Source: Bacteroidota bacterium
GTDB taxonomy: Bacteria; Bacteroidota; Bacteroidia; Flavobacteriales; Flavobacteriaceae
DNA: 9,571 nucleotides
Reading direction: 5' to 3'
Assembly: GCA_024278565.1 (NCBI GenBank)
Contig: JAJRSY010000115.1
Coordinates: forward strand, 1-9,571
Made by a program: the position numbers and the translations under genes. Shown here one piece after another: positions 1 through 6,917 of the stretch. The notes beneath the pieces are model-generated. The model searched no databases. It saw nothing but the letters and a program-made list of their open reading frames with translations, and was not told where the DNA came from. How positions within the stretch are numbered: the stretch's first letter is position 1; every line of letters begins with the position of its first letter.

Positions 1-1212
1 TACCGCCAACGGTATGTGGATCTGATCGTAAATCCGCATGTGAAAGAAACCTTTATCAAACGCACCAAGATTACTAATAGCATTCGTCAGTTTTACAATG
101 ACCGTGGGTATCTAGAGGTCGAGACCCCTATTTTACAACCCATACCCGGTGGAGCTGCTGCACGGCCGTTTTTGACGCACCACAATGCATTGAATATACC
201 CTTGTATTTGCGGATCGCCAACGAACTCTATCTAAAAAGATTGATCGTAGGTGGTTTTGACGGGGTATATGAATTTTCGAAAGATTTCAGAAATGAAGGT
301 ATGGATCGCACCCACAACCCCGAATTTACCGTTATGGAACTCTATGTGGCGTACAAAGATTACAATTGGATGATGGACACCACCGAAGAACTTTTAGAAA
401 AAGTCGCCATCGACGCTAATGGCACTTCAAAGGTAACCGTGGGAGAAAACGAAATCGAGTTCAAAGCACCCTACGCTAGAGTGCCCATCTTAGAAGCCAT
501 CAAAAAACATACTGGTTTTGATGTTGCCGGAATGGATGAAGTTCAACTACGTGAAACCGCAAAAAAATTAGGTATGGAGGTTGATGATACCATGGGCGTG
601 GGTAAATTGATCGATGAAATTTTCGGTGAAAAATGTGAGCACCACTATATTCAGCCCACCTTCATTACCGACTACCCCAAAGAAATGAGTCCCTTGACCA
701 AAGAACACAGAGATAACCCCGCACTGACCGAACGCTTTGAGTTGATGGTGAACGGCAAAGAACTTGCAAATTGCTACTCTGAGCTCAACGACCCCATCGA
801 CCAACGAGAACGTTTTGAAGAGCAATTGAAACTGACCGAAAAAGGTGATGATGAGGCGATGTTCATTGATCAAGATTTTATCAGGGCATTGGAATACGGT
901 ATGCCCCCAACCTCGGGCATAGGAATCGGAATCGACCGTCTGGTGATGTTATTGACCAATAATTCGTCAATTCAAGAGGTACTGTTCTTTCCTCAGATGC
1001 GGCCCGAGAAAAAAACAGTGGAGCTTTCAGAAGAGGAAAAGAGCATAATCGCCCTTTTAAAACCTTCTGGTAATATGGAGCTGGGCCAACTAAAATCACA
1101 GGCGGGCCTTAGTGGCAAAAAATGGGATAGATCGATGAAAGCCCTATCCAAACAAGGCTTGATAAAAGTTGTTGTTGATGGGGGCAACAAGATGGTGGAG
1201 CTAAAAAGTTGA
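1..1212 (+). CDS. lysS: Lysyl-tRNA synthetase, class II (5'-truncated by window edge)
   Basis: This gene encodes the cytoplasmic enzyme that charges tRNA-Lys with lysine using ATP. The frame is open from base 1 (YRQRYVDLIVNP...), so the GTG at 16 is an internal valine and the true start lies outside the window. About 403 codons are visible. The N-terminal anticodon-binding OB domain is missing, and the catalytic core is complete. Motif 1 lies around YLEVETPILQPIPGG, the lysine-site segment is NELYLKRLIVGGFDGVYE, motif 2 is FRNEGMDRTHNPEF (bases about 289-330) and motif 3 is GIGIGIDRLVMLL (about 919-957). The bacterial core normally ends near FFPQMRPE. Here about 66 more residues follow, helical and then basic, resembling a small winged-helix extension. 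The gene converges on the TonB receptor gene. The family call is certain; the role of the tail is unknown. Confidence 0.97.
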   Translation, partial: YRQRYVDLIVNPHVKETFIKRTKITNSIRQFYNDRGYLEVETPILQPIPGGAAARPFLTHHNALNIPLYLRIANELYLKRLIVGGFDGVYEFSKDFRNEGMDRTHNPEFTVMELYVAYKDYNWMMDTTEELLEKVAIDANGTSKVTVGENEIEFKAPYARVPILEAIKKHTGFDVAGMDEVQLRETAKKLGMEVDDTMGVGKLIDEIFGEKCEHHYIQPTFITDYPKEMSPLTKEHRDNPALTERFELMVNGKELANCYSELNDPIDQRERFEEQLKLTEKGDDEAMFIDQDFIRALEYGMPPTSGIGIGIDRLVMLLTNNSSIQEVLFFPQMRPEKKTVELSEEEKSIIALLKPSGNMELGQLKSQAGLSGKKWDRSMKALSKQGLIKVVVDGGNKMVELKS

Positions 1213-1233
1213 ATCAGTAAAAAAAACATATCC

Positions 1234-1256
1234 TTGATTGGAGGCCGTCCAAATCA
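1234..1256. other. Hairpin just after lysS
   Basis: The arms TTGATTGGA (1234-1242) and TCCAAATCAA (1248-1257) pair except for one bulged A, around a loop of about 5 bases. No T-run follows on the plus strand, so it is a poor terminator for lysS in that direction. On the minus strand it is followed a few bases later by eight T (complement of the A-run near 1220-1226), so it could act as a second, weak stop for transcripts from the receptor gene. This is inference only. Confidence 0.3.
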
Positions 1257-1310
1257 AAAAACGACGTAAAAAGCAATGTAATACGGTCGATTGGCCAATA
1301 GAACCCGCTT

Positions 1311-1353
1311 AAAAAAAGGCAGACTTCCAATAAACTGAATTGTAGATCTGCCC
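1311..1353 (-). terminator. Intrinsic terminator of the TonB receptor transcript
   Basis: On the minus strand GGCAGA (complement of 1347-1352) pairs with TCTGCC (complement of 1318-1323) around a loop of about 23 bases. It is followed directly by seven T (complement of 1311-1317). It lies about 30 bases beyond the receptor stop codon at 1381, where a terminator is expected. The stem is short and the loop long, so its strength is uncertain. Confidence 0.55.
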
Positions 1354-1380
1354 TAGCTAACTCAAATAACTGCCAAATAT

Positions 1381-4300
1381 CTAAAACTTGAAGCTCATGT
1401 TGAAGTTGTACCCAGCACCGGCAAGGCCGAACTGTGATACGCGCCGACTGTACCCGAACATACCGCCACCATAGTTGCCCGAATGCAAATGCCTGTCAGG
1501 GTATACATTGAATATGTTAGAGCCGCTTACCCCAATTCTAAAGGCATCGGTCAATTGAAATGACAAATCTAGATCAACAAGGGTTTTTGCGGTAAAAGTT
1601 TGATCTCTGGTCTCAACTACACCGTTGTTCCATGCATTCGCAAGTGGCTCCTCGCTTGGATGAACATAATCGACGGATCCAAACCTTGTTGCATTGGCCG
1701 CCAAGGTAAACCAATCTAAATTAAGTATTGCACCCAAAATAATTTTACTGTTGGGCTGGGCAACTTCAATTCTGGAAACTTCTTCCCTATTGAACAATTG
1801 TGTTTCAAATCCTTCTAGAAACGCACCTGTTTTTATTATGGGGTCTCCCGCATCGTTTCTTGGCACTCTTGTCTCGGTAAAATTACCGGCACCTGTCAGG
1901 GTTAAAGAACCTGATTCCCATGGAAAACTATAGCTCATAACAAAATCAAGCCCCTTGGTCCTGGTATCTACGGCATTTGCCATAAACTGTACCTGTGACA
2001 GCCCTGCGTTATTTAAAATGGTTTCGAATCTTGGGTCTTGGTCTCCGGTAAACCTACCTGTGATACCTATGCGGTCCTTAATGTCTATCTGATAGACATC
2101 CACGGTCATCGAAAATCCTTTGAACGGTCTGGCGGTAAAGCCAAGACTAAGGTTCTTGGCGGTCTCTGGTTTTAACGCTTCAACCCCAAACTGCCTTCTT
2201 ACAAAACTATCTTCGGTCAAATGGGCAATATTGACACCATCAATTGTTCCATCAGGCAACGAGATAAACTGCAGGCTAAAGCTGCTAAAGAACTTTTGGG
2301 GCAATGAAGGAGCCCTAAAACCTGTACTGAACCCCCCTCTCAACGCAAAAACATCGCCGAATTTATATCTTGTTCCTATCTTGTAATTGAACCTGCCCCC
2401 AAAATCTGAGTAGTCTTCGTACCTGCCTGCGGCCGTTACCAGCCAACTTTTTGTGAACTCTGCTTCGAGATCAGCATAAACGGCTGTATTGAATCGATAT
2501 TTATCGGTTGCGTTCCCGGGCTGGTACCCTGGAAATACCTGGCTGCCCGCTTCTTTTATACCACCATCGTAATTTTGCCAAGATTCTTCCTGGCCCGCAA
2601 ACTGTTTGAAATTCTCCAATCTGAACTCTGATCCAAAAGCGGTGTTCAAAGGAAATCCGATATCGTGATTTTTAGATATGTCCAAGTTCATTACGTTTTG
2701 AAGATACTTTAACTGGCCAGCATCGAATGATGTGGGAGATTCAAGGCCAAGAGAGGCGTTGTTCGAATTGAAAATGGTCCATTTGAACGAATTTTGACCG
2801 TAGTCATTGCTAATATCCACATCCCAGCCTTTAAAATTGCTTCTCAGTCCAATTGTTCCTGAAAAATCTTGGATATCGGAATCTAGGTGTGGTGAGAAAC
2901 CAAGTGGCCATAGACCGGACTGTCTGCCGCCTTGGTTCGGTCTTCTTATAAAGCCTGTTGCAGAACCTAACCTGTAGTTGTACATAGCATTGGCGTAGAA
3001 CGTGCTATTTTCGTTAAGCGGCAATTCGGTATTTAAAACGATTCCGGCATTTGTGGTTCCAGAACCTCCCATATTGGCCACTCTTCTTCCTCTAAAATCA
3101 TTCAGATCATTTACCACTGCGTACCCAAATTGATCACCGAACTGGGTATTGTATGCTGCAATGGCTTCTGGGTCTCCTTGGTTAAAAGCGGCGTACTCGG
3201 CTATTGCATTGTCTCTTCTTGGGTCATCTTCCGCAAACATCTGAATAGTGTAATCATCCATCCTATTGAAGGGGTTTCTGGTCAGGTAGTTCAACGTGAA
3301 ATTTAAAAACCCTCCTTTTTCACCAACTTCAACACCGTAATTCGCACTTACTTGAAAACTCTCCCCGCCACCTTCACCTTGGGTGGATGCTAGATCGGCG
3401 TTATCTGAATACGGATTGAAACCTTCTAAGAAACTTGGGGCTGCCGGTGGGGCTGCCAATAGACCGGTTCTAACCTTGATCTCTCCTTTATTTATGTTCT
3501 TCTTTAGAATAATATTGATTACGCCCGCTATGGCATCAGAGCCGTACTGGGCTGCTGCACCATCTCTAAGAACTTCTATTCTTTCAATCGCGGCGACAGG
3601 AATTGCATTTAAATCGGTTCCTACCTGACCTCTGCCAACAGTTCCGTTTGCGTTCATCAAAGAAGAAGCATGCCTTCTCTTGCCATTGATCAAGACCAGG
3701 GTCTGGTCAGCGCCCAACCCTCTTAAAGAAATAGGGTCTACGTGGTCTGTACCATGGCCGATGTTTTGTTTTGTAGAGTGAAAGGAAGGAGCGGCATACT
3801 GCATAATTTGGGAGGTCTCTACCTGAGGGGAGGTCTCAAAGACTTTTGCGCCAATAATATCTACCGGTGCCACGGACTCTAACTGTGTTCTTGGCTTGCT
3901 TCTCGAACCGACCATTACGACCTCATCCAACTGATCGGCCGCAGCTTCAAGCTGCAAATTGACAGTATCCTTTCCTTCAACATCGATCTCTACGGTCTTG
4001 AAACCAATATAAGATACGACAAGTACGTTATGTCCTTCTGGTATTACAATGGTAAAGTTGCCGTCAAAATCGGTCTGGGTTCCAGTAGAAGTGCCTTTGA
4101 CGACTATACTGGCACCTGATAGCGGTAGCCCATCGTTATCCTTTATACTCCCCTTTATTTCCCTTTCCTGAACAATTGCAGAAGAAAGTGGCCTTTTGGT
4201 CAAAACGATCTGATTGCCATTTATCTTAAAAGCAAAATCAGCTTTTACAGATAAACGGTTCAAAACCTGATCGATCGTTTCCCGTTCAGCACTAAAGGAA

Positions 4301-4545
4301 ATTTTTTTGCCATCATTGATTTCTTTGACATTATAGAAGAATCGATGGCCTGTTTGTGACTTTATTTCATTCAACACCCTTTTCAAAGGAACACCGTCAT
4401 AATCAAATTCTATTTTTTTTTGTGACATTACTGTATTTGCCGACAATTGAAATAGCATCAGAAAGACCGCTATAAGACTAAGTTTCAGATTCAATTTTGT
4501 ACAACGATTATTGACATGGTCGCTGTACCTATCGAGTTTTTTCAT
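1381..4545 (-). CDS. TonB-dependent outer-membrane receptor with STN signalling domain (FecA-like)
   Basis: This 1054-residue protein should be an outer-membrane, TonB-energised receptor that imports a ligand and also signals its presence. A long basic N-region and hydrophobic stretch (about 20-41) form a signal peptide. Next come an STN/secretin-like signalling domain (about 45-117), a CarboxypepD_reg-like beta domain (about 128-200, with GASIVVKGTSTG), a TonB-box-like LDEVVMVG (206-213), a plug (about 220-348, with SLRGLGADQTLVLINGKRR and ERIEVLRDGAAAQYGSDAIAG) and a barrel ending in a terminal phenylalanine, as barrel-assembly signals require. The STN domain plus the upstream FecR gene point to cell-surface signalling. 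There is no SusD gene and the sequence is not SusC-like in layout. The substrate is unknown; iron complexes are common for the family, but no residue proves this. It probably shares a transcript with fecR, 82 bases upstream. Confidence 0.95.
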   Translation of the reverse strand: MKKLDRYSDHVNNRCTKLNLKLSLIAVFLMLFQLSANTVMSQKKIEFDYDGVPLKRVLNEIKSQTGHRFFYNVKEINDGKKISFSAERETIDQVLNRLSVKADFAFKINGNQIVLTKRPLSSAIVQEREIKGSIKDNDGLPLSGASIVVKGTSTGTQTDFDGNFTIVIPEGHNVLVVSYIGFKTVEIDVEGKDTVNLQLEAAADQLDEVVMVGSRSKPRTQLESVAPVDIIGAKVFETSPQVETSQIMQYAAPSFHSTKQNIGHGTDHVDPISLRGLGADQTLVLINGKRRHASSLMNANGTVGRGQVGTDLNAIPVAAIERIEVLRDGAAAQYGSDAIAGVINIILKKNINKGEIKVRTGLLAAPPAAPSFLEGFNPYSDNADLASTQGEGGGESFQVSANYGVEVGEKGGFLNFTLNYLTRNPFNRMDDYTIQMFAEDDPRRDNAIAEYAAFNQGDPEAIAAYNTQFGDQFGYAVVNDLNDFRGRRVANMGGSGTTNAGIVLNTELPLNENSTFYANAMYNYRLGSATGFIRRPNQGGRQSGLWPLGFSPHLDSDIQDFSGTIGLRSNFKGWDVDISNDYGQNSFKWTIFNSNNASLGLESPTSFDAGQLKYLQNVMNLDISKNHDIGFPLNTAFGSEFRLENFKQFAGQEESWQNYDGGIKEAGSQVFPGYQPGNATDKYRFNTAVYADLEAEFTKSWLVTAAGRYEDYSDFGGRFNYKIGTRYKFGDVFALRGGFSTGFRAPSLPQKFFSSFSLQFISLPDGTIDGVNIAHLTEDSFVRRQFGVEALKPETAKNLSLGFTARPFKGFSMTVDVYQIDIKDRIGITGRFTGDQDPRFETILNNAGLSQVQFMANAVDTRTKGLDFVMSYSFPWESGSLTLTGAGNFTETRVPRNDAGDPIIKTGAFLEGFETQLFNREEVSRIEVAQPNSKIILGAILNLDWFTLAANATRFGSVDYVHPSEEPLANAWNNGVVETRDQTFTAKTLVDLDLSFQLTDAFRIGVSGSNIFNVYPDRHLHSGNYGGGMFGYSRRVSQFGLAGAGYNFNMSFKF

Positions 4546-4574
4546 GATTTTGAGTGTGTTTGATTGTTAATATT

Positions 4575-4584
4575 CCATTAATGG
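4575..4584. promoter_or_regulatory. Palindrome CCATTAATGG upstream of the receptor gene
   Basis: A perfect 10-bp palindrome lies about 30 bases upstream of the receptor start codon in the 82-base gap after fecR. The position fits an operator or part of a promoter. No TAnnTTTG housekeeping element is visible in this gap, which would be compatible with read-through from fecR or with use of the local ECF sigma factor. A palindrome this short can also occur by chance. Confidence 0.2.
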
Positions 4585-4595
4585 TCGATTGTAAA

Positions 4596-4629
4596 GGGGG
4601 AGGGTGCTCGAACGCCTTCCTCTTTTTTT
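4596..4629 (+). terminator. Possible plus-strand terminator, antisense to the fecR end
   Basis: GGGGGAGG (4596-4603) pairs with CCTTCCTC (4615-4622), counting two G-U pairs, around an 11-base loop. Seven T follow (4623-4629). The G-U pairs exist only in the plus-strand RNA; on the minus strand they become C/A mismatches, so the structure favours the plus direction, which is antisense to fecR and the receptor. The T-run overlaps the fecR stop codon at 4628-4630. It may block antisense transcription into fecR. Confidence 0.35.
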
Positions 4630-5794
4630 ATTCTGTTATTGTTATTATATTTTGGTTAATCTCATATTTGAAAGGTGTGCTGAGCGAAATTGTGTTTAGG
4701 ATCGATTCAATGCTCTCATCTTGAAACTCGCCCTTATAGGTTTCATCGTTCAAGTTCTCTGCCTTGTTTATGAATGTCAGGTGGTGCATACGCTCCAGTT
4801 TTTTCAGTATCTCAGAAAATTTCAAGTTATCGATTATCAGTTTATTTTGCATCCAAGCTGTATAGGCACCGGTATCGACTACGGTCTTGCTAAAACTATT
4901 TTCAAATTTGTTATAGGTAGCCTGAAAGCTTGGGGTCAACCTCAGTTCGTTTTCTGGTGATCTAGTCTCATAAACACTGACAGCACCCTCGACCAAGGTA
5001 GTGGCAATAGAATTGTCGCTCTCATAAGATGATATATTGAACTTTGTGCCGAGAACCTTTATATCAACCTCATGTGTGTTGACTATAAAGGGCTTGTCTT
5101 CGTTTTTTGCAACATTGAAAAAAGCCTCGCCTTCTAAATAAACAGTTCTGTTCAACGATGCACTGTTAAAGTTCTGCGGAAAACGCAGTCTGGATCCAGC
5201 ATTCAGCCATACCAGTGTGCCATCAGATAATTTTAATTTGAAGGTTTGTCCGTGCGGAATAAATATCTCATTGAGAGCAACAGAGAATCCCAAAGATCCA
5301 CTCGATCCAAAGACCAATGTATTTTCTTCTTTGTTCGCAATAATATTCCCATCGGTGTCCGTTATCGCTTCCTTACCTTGGGAAGCGATTGCCTTAGTGC
5401 TTCCATCTGCCAAAGTAATGACAATATTATTTTCACTTGATTTATCGTTCTCCCCATCAACAGCCATCTGGTAATTTTTTACCGAGTTATCGATAAGTAT
5501 TTTTTTTGCAAAGAAACCAATTGCAAGAAAGGTCACGAAAATAGCTGCATACCTAGGCATATGGTACAGAATGCCCTTCTTTGGTTTTTTGGCCCTTATG
5601 GTAGTATTGAATTTTTGATAGGCTGAATCCGAATCAAAACCAAGAAAAACCTTTTGGTTCGAATCTTTGATGCGGTTTTTAAAAAAAGCCCTATTGCTTT
5701 CACTCTCCAAAATCCAATTTTCCAAAACCTTTCTTTCTTTCCCAGAAATTGTTCTGTTTAAAAACTTGTCAATCAACAAATCGTGTCCAAACAT
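4628..5794 (-). CDS. fecR: FecR-family anti-sigma factor / sigma regulator
   Basis: This 388-residue inner-membrane protein should hold or activate the ECF sigma factor and receive the signal from the receptor's STN domain. Residues 1-70 form the cytoplasmic sigma-binding part. One membrane segment lies at about 82-98 (YAAIFVTFLAIGFF). The periplasmic part contains the FecR domain (about 172-275; FKLKLSDGTLVWLNAGSRL, then VYLEGEAFFNV and VLGTKFNI) and a DUF4974-type C-terminal domain (about 318-386). The length is normal for Bacteroidota FecR proteins. Start ATG at 5794 is chosen because MFGHDLLIDKFLNRTISGKE matches the usual opening; no Shine-Dalgarno sequence is seen. It is first in a pair with the receptor gene and divergent from the sigma gene, whereas the sigma gene usually precedes fecR on the same strand. 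The C-terminal domain visibly resembles the receptor's STN domain. Confidence 0.95.
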   Translation of the reverse strand: MFGHDLLIDKFLNRTISGKERKVLENWILESESNRAFFKNRIKDSNQKVFLGFDSDSAYQKFNTTIRAKKPKKGILYHMPRYAAIFVTFLAIGFFAKKILIDNSVKNYQMAVDGENDKSSENNIVITLADGSTKAIASQGKEAITDTDGNIIANKEENTLVFGSSGSLGFSVALNEIFIPHGQTFKLKLSDGTLVWLNAGSRLRFPQNFNSASLNRTVYLEGEAFFNVAKNEDKPFIVNTHEVDIKVLGTKFNISSYESDNSIATTLVEGAVSVYETRSPENELRLTPSFQATYNKFENSFSKTVVDTGAYTAWMQNKLIIDNLKFSEILKKLERMHHLTFINKAENLNDETYKGEFQDESIESILNTISLSTPFKYEINQNIITITE

Positions 5795-5830
5795 TATGTA
5801 CCTGTTTTACCCTAAAGATGCAATTATCCC

Positions 5831-5941
5831 AAAAAACCCCTATGTGTTTTTGATTTTTATTAGAGTTTGTTTTGAAATCATTCACTGGCGGCCGACTTGA
5901 TGATGTACGGTATGGACACCCTCTGAGTGAAGGGGTTTTTT
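5831..5941. repeat. 111-bp inverted repeat with T-runs on both strands
   Basis: AAAAAACCCCT (5831-5841) is the exact reverse complement of AGGGGTTTTTT (5931-5941). Just inside the right arm, AGTGAA (5926-5931) can pair with TTCACT (5881-5886), so an RNA could form a stacked stem with a bulge of about 40 bases. Both strands end in six T, so either transcript could terminate or attenuate. A smaller competing hairpin (ACCC 5918-5921 with GGGT near 5933-5936) is also possible on the plus strand. No target-site duplication flanks it. Confidence 0.5.
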
Positions 5942-5974
5942 GTTTAAGCCCAACCCTTATTATTTTTTCCATAA

Positions 5975-5992
5975 CTTGCCATAGGTGGCAAG
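5975..5992. promoter_or_regulatory. Perfect hairpin / operator-like dyad in the divergent region
   Basis: CTTGCCA (5975-5981) and TGGCAAG (5986-5992) form a perfect 7-bp stem with a four-base TAGG loop. No T-run follows on either strand, so it is not an intrinsic terminator. It lies about 30 bases upstream of the TATTTTTG element, in a position suited to a binding site or a leader structure. Function is inferred from position only. Confidence 0.35.
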
Positions 5993-6020
5993 GTCGTCGG
6001 AATACCACCTCATTTCAAAA

Positions 6021-6028
6021 TATTTTTG
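6021..6028 (+). promoter_or_regulatory. Candidate -7 element (TATTTTTG) for the sigma factor gene
   Basis: The eight bases fit TAnnTTTG, the -7 element of Bacteroidota primary-sigma promoters. Transcription would start near 6035, leaving a leader of roughly 107 bases before ATG 6142. A -33 TTG at the expected spacing (17-23 bases) is absent, so this is only half a promoter. An ECF-type promoter elsewhere in the region is equally possible. Confidence 0.3.
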
Positions 6029-6141
6029 TGGTGAAGGGTTTTAATATCCAGAACATTTTGCCTGCGCCCCAAGCCACCATAATCATTTTTTTAGCTTAAT
6101 TTCAAGACCAAGAGACTGTTTTGATGATTATCCGGTTCAAA

Positions 6142-6675
6142 ATGAACGAACAAAAACTAATAAGAAAATTACGCAAGGGAAAGACAAAAGCCTACAAACA
6201 TTTATTCTCTGAATACTACGATTGGCTGTGCAATTACATTTTTCAGTTGTGCCATGATCGCTCGCTTTCAGAGGATATTGTTCAGGAAACCCTTGTGAAT
6301 TTCTGGGAGAAGAGGAAACAAATAGTGATAACATCATCTCTTAAAAACTATCTTTTCAGATCATGCCATAACCGCTTTTTGCAACATATAAGGAAGGAAA
6401 GCCCCCGATTCGATACCTTGGATAAAATTCAAGGAGACATTATTTCAGAAACAAGCTGGGAAGATGACCAGTTTGATTTTAAAATGAAAAAATTGAATGA
6501 ATTGATTGACCAACTTCCTCCCCGGTGCAAAGAAATATTCGTTCAAAATAAGTTGGAGAAAAAGAAGTACAAGGAAATAGCGTTGAACATGGGCATTTCG
6601 ATCAAGACCGTAGAAAACCAAATGTCAAAGGCACTTCATTTTTTGAAAGAGCATGCCACCATGTTTCTTCTATAA
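6142..6675 (+). CDS. ECF RNA polymerase sigma factor (FecI-like)
   Basis: This 177-residue cytoplasmic protein should direct RNA polymerase to a small regulon, probably including the divergent fecR and receptor genes. Region 2 covers about residues 12-82 (YKHLFSEYYDWLCNYIF, then SLSEDIVQETLVNFWEKR, which recognises the -10 element). Region 4 covers about 118-170, with LPPRCKEIF and the helix-turn-helix KEIALNMGISIKTVENQMSKAL. The usual region 3 is absent, as in all ECF factors. ATG 6142 is chosen because MNEQKLIRKLRKG starts just where family members usually begin; ATG 6124 (or TTG 6121) would add six or seven residues and is not excluded. No Shine-Dalgarno sequence helps decide. It is divergent from its likely anti-sigma factor. 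No terminator with a good T-run follows; only a weak hairpin lies downstream. Confidence 0.93.
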   Translation: MNEQKLIRKLRKGKTKAYKHLFSEYYDWLCNYIFQLCHDRSLSEDIVQETLVNFWEKRKQIVITSSLKNYLFRSCHNRFLQHIRKESPRFDTLDKIQGDIISETSWEDDQFDFKMKKLNELIDQLPPRCKEIFVQNKLEKKKYKEIALNMGISIKTVENQMSKALHFLKEHATMFLL

Positions 6676-6772
6676 GCTAAGGACATTGTCAAAGAATAAT
6701 TAATTCGTTCAGACTTGTTATTTTGCCTTTTTTGGCGGGTCTATACGATAGAGCAAGCACATTAATATGCAA

Positions 6773-6792
6773 TATGGCCTAATTGGTCCATA
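6773..6792. other. Imperfect hairpin downstream of the sigma gene
   Basis: TATGGCC (6773-6779) pairs with GGTCCATA (6785-6792), with one bulged T, around the loop TAATT. It sits about 100 bases after the sigma stop codon and 40 bases before the -33 element of the transporter promoter. Without a T-run it is not an obvious terminator. It may be an operator or part of the sigma mRNA 3' end. Confidence 0.25.
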
Positions 6793-6833
6793 CCTCAAAA
6801 ATAGGCACTGCAATCAGAGCATGACCAGCTGTT

Positions 6834-6866
6834 TTGCGGGTAGATTTCTATGATATATTAAATTTG
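6834..6866 (+). promoter_or_regulatory. Housekeeping-type promoter of the transporter gene (TTG-N22-TAAATTTG)
   Basis: TTG (6834-6836, within TTTTG) is followed after 22 bases by TAAATTTG (6859-6866). This matches the TTG-N17-23-TAnnTTTG promoter known from Flavobacteria and Bacteroides. Transcription would start near 6873, about 45 bases before the ATG at 6918. It suggests the transporter is expressed on its own by the primary sigma factor, not as part of the sigma gene's transcript. Confidence 0.6.
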
Positions 6867-6917
6867 ATTTTTAAAACCAAAAGAAAAAACATAGCTTAGG
6901 GCCATCAATTACAAACG

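Larger units (their letters stand above)
5795..6141. promoter_or_regulatory. Divergent regulatory region between fecR and the sigma factor gene
   Basis: This 347-bp non-coding stretch must hold the promoters of fecR (leftward) and the sigma gene (rightward). It contains a long inverted repeat (5831-5941), a perfect 7-bp hairpin (5975-5992), a TATTTTTG element at 6021-6028 that matches the Bacteroidota -7 consensus TAnnTTTG, and a direct repeat of GTGAAGGG (5927-5934 and 6031-6038). No clear -33 TTG sits at the right distance from 6021. No convincing housekeeping promoter is seen for fecR. Short open frames here are not supported as genes. Confidence 0.6.

Noticed and set aside
568..1229. Minus-strand open frames inside lysS
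   Set aside because: They lie opposite a clearly conserved gene and their translations show no domain features; they are shadows of the lysS frame.
1381..4545. SusC-type receptor of a polysaccharide utilisation locus
   Set aside because: No SusD gene, no glycoside hydrolase and no SusC-typical layout are present; a FecA-like signalling receptor fits better.
5831..5941. The inverted repeat as a miniature transposable element
   Set aside because: There is no target-site duplication at the ends and no second copy in the window.
1381..6675. Calling the system ferric citrate uptake (fecIRA)
   Set aside because: The family architecture matches, but no ligand-specific residues are identifiable and the Bacteroidota members bind many substrates.
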